A stretch of 64,000 nucleotides of DNA, from assembly GCA_019262145.1 (NCBI GenBank), contig CP076745.1:679093-743092 (forward strand). The letters are read 5' to 3'. The translations under genes were made by a program, and so were the position numbers. Positions 62,527 to 64,000 of the stretch are shown here, in pieces. Below the pieces are notes generated by a model. That model was not told the origin of the DNA. It made no database searches and saw only the letters and a program-made list of their open reading frames with translations. The first letter of the stretch is position 1, and each line of letters starts with the position of its first letter. This DNA is from Candidatus Methanogranum gryphiswaldense. Lineage in GTDB: Archaea; Thermoplasmatota; Thermoplasmata; Methanomassiliicoccales; Methanomethylophilaceae.

Positions 62527-64000
62527 TTTTCTCACCCTCCACATCGATTCTGCAGGAAATTGGATAATCCAACACAATTGTCAGAGCATTGCGCTCATTT
62601 TTTATCGGATGAATAGGACCTATGCGTCCATCTGACACATTATATTTTGTTCCGTTGGGGCCGTACGCAGCCTTTATGTCAACAGCTCCCCCATCGCTGT
62701 TATCTGCATAGATAATGTGTGCTTTAAGATAAATTTCATCAGAACTATCCACATTAAACATAATATGATATGAATTATTTTTGATATCAGTGCAAATTGT
62801 ACGAACTTTTATAAGATTGACCTGTCTGATTTTAAAGATACGTTTATAATCGCTATCGCTGACAGGATTGACAGAGGGAGGAAGCGGATCAACAACTGAT
62901 TCATTTGTATCGTTATGTATGGGTTTGGTATCACTGTCGTAATCAAACGATGATTCTTCTTCTGTCTGACCGGCAGGCAATATAGATTTAACAGTAGCCA
63001 AAGGTTTCGACAGTTCGGAACTTTTCTTTTTAGTTTTGACCCTGCTGATCGGATCATAAAAGAATTCCTTTTTTGAAATTTCTACATTCTCATTTTCATC
63101 ATTCACAGGAATATACCTGTTGAGACCGATCGCATCTTTGCTATCCTTCATATCCAGCGCTGTCATTTCATCAGCAATTTTACGAATATCTCCTTTTATT
63201 GCATTTATAAGATTCTTCACATCTTTCTTACGAGACTCATCAGTCACTTCAATATTCCATTCATTATGGGATATATCTTCAGCAGAAAGCAAAAGGGAAG
63301 AAGCTTTCGGACTTCTGATAATTGCAAGACCGATTATTTTTTCACGGGGCAATTTATGAAACTTGCTGCTGATGGTCATTCCAGCTCTGACAGATGCAAC
63401 ATAGAAATTATCTTCTGATTTGGCCAAATAAATTCCATAATCAGCACAAATGTATTTAGGGCCTTCAAGAAAACATTTAATTAATTCAGAAATGCGGTTA
63501 ATCTCTGCAACTTCTTCCTCAGCAATAGGATTGAGGCATCCTAAAACATATTGAATGGAATTGTCATCAATAATAACGCCGTTAATATCTATAATTAATT
63601 TCTTTTCTAGAATGCTAACAAAGAAATCGCGGATTACTGCGAGTTTTATCTGATCGTCATCATTCGAACTATCAATAAAAGCCGGTATGTATATGTCTGT
63701 ACCTGGAACATCTCTGCTGAAATCAGGATCTAAAAACAATTGGTGCGCTGAATGCTTTTCATTTTCATCATTATAACATCCTACACTGTCATGTTTTACG
63801 TTATCATCATCGCGATATGTGATTTGATAAGAGCATCCAAGAGAAGCTTCATATCCTTCAGTATCCAGTGTAGAAAAAAATACACAACCGATACCAGACA
63901 TTCTGTAGAATGATTCCTTCCCTCTTCCTTTGGAACCGCCGGATTGAGAATCTTTATTCGAAATTCCTTTGCCCAAAGTAATAGCATTCCAGGGTGTTGC
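62516..64000 (-). CDS. GHKL (Hsp90/MORC-like) ATPase, C-terminal part
   Basis: The open frame runs off the window edge at 64000, so the N-terminal part of the ATPase is missing. What remains starts with PWNAITLGKGISNKD and the glycine-rich lid SGGSKGRGKES, as in Hsp90, MutL and MORC ATPases. About 480 residues follow with a mid acidic linker and a beta-rich end (~430-486). MORC/MutL-like ATPases are known in restriction-linked systems with Vsr and cytosine methyltransferases. It is the first gene of a three-gene minus-strand operon. Confidence 0.65.
   Translation of the reverse strand, partial: ATPWNAITLGKGISNKDSQSGGSKGRGKESFYRMSGIGCVFFSTLDTEGYEASLGCSYQITYRDDDNVKHDSVGCYNDENEKHSAHQLFLDPDFSRDVPGTDIYIPAFIDSSNDDDQIKLAVIRDFFVSILEKKLIIDINGVIIDDNSIQYVLGCLNPIAEEEVAEINRISELIKCFLEGPKYICADYGIYLAKSEDNFYVASVRAGMTISSKFHKLPREKIIGLAIIRSPKASSLLLSAEDISHNEWNIEVTDESRKKDVKNLINAIKGDIRKIADEMTALDMKDSKDAIGLNRYIPVNDENENVEISKKEFFYDPISRVKTKKKSSELSKPLATVKSILPAGQTEEESSFDYDSDTKPIHNDTNESVVDPLPPSVNPVSDSDYKRIFKIRQVNLIKVRTICTDIKNNSYHIMFNVDSSDEIYLKAHIIYADNSDGGAVDIKAAYGPNGTKYNVSDGRIGPIHPIKNERNALTIVLDYPISCRIDVEGEKIVQ

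Noticed and set aside
1-64000. tRNA or rRNA genes
   Set aside because: Intergenic regions were read for T-loop and acceptor patterns; none was convincing.

Overview
The window is one contiguous piece of an archaeal chromosome, most likely a methanogen of the order Methanomassiliicoccales (Thermoplasmata). Archaeal housekeeping genes support this: DnaG-type primase, Lon-like AAA+ ATPase, thermosome, archaeal AspRS, Hjc resolvase, NreA, bifunctional FBP aldolase/phosphatase, ADH synthase and a single-protein CooS. So does a coenzyme M biosynthesis operon with methanogenesis-marker genes. TATA-like promoters followed by leaderless or short-leader genes are common. The placement is inferred from gene content alone; no database search was possible.

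Layout. 1-2525: the 3' end of dnaG, with a 66-bp tandem repeat in its linker, and a Lon-like ATPase without a protease domain. 2753-9805: a tightly overlapping eight-gene operon (ABC ATPase, P-loop GTPase, Fe-S protein, COG1900/marker-16-like protein, cysteate synthase, fused sulfopyruvate decarboxylase, UPF0280 protein, methyltransferase), read as coenzyme M and sulfur assimilation. 9864-16908: a MazG-like hydrolase, a minus-strand group (FBP aldolase/phosphatase, TIM, surface phospholipase-D-like protein, GNAT), a micro-membrane protein, AspS and Hjc. 17102-27550: hisD, the ppk1-ppx polyphosphate pair, a CDGSH protein, NreA, a radical SAM protein, a zinc-ribbon protein and the thermosome. 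28019-29636: two tandem short serine recombinases. 29835-33911: acetate-type transporter, fused chorismate mutase/prephenate dehydrogenase, ADH synthase and an MFS transporter whose 3' flank carries a template-switch scar.

34-38.8 kb is an AT-rich accessory stretch with a pair of Cys-rich repeat proteins, a secreted protein, a GyrI-like protein and several small membrane proteins. 39-44.3 kb holds a solitary CO dehydrogenase, an oleate hydratase and an aldo/keto reductase. 44377-47309 holds the most unusual locus: a 938-residue Cas9 homologue with bridge helix, REC lobe and an intact HNH site. Its RuvC-I motif is destroyed and it ends directly after HNH, so RuvC-III and the PAM-interacting domain are absent. 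No CRISPR array or cas1/cas2 is in the window. A 39-codon ORF overlaps its start codon by ATGA. 47-56 kb is mixed: surface papain-like protease, PEBP, NYN-domain protein, tRNA-dihydrouridine synthase, a second copy of the secreted protein and a SASA-type esterase.

56.2-64 kb is a defence-type island: an AT-rich DUF4238 gene, a decayed NYN pseudogene, Vsr, a C5-cytosine methyltransferase and a restriction enzyme with a B3-like recognition domain. On the opposite strand, and cut by the window edge, is a three-gene operon headed by a GHKL ATPase.
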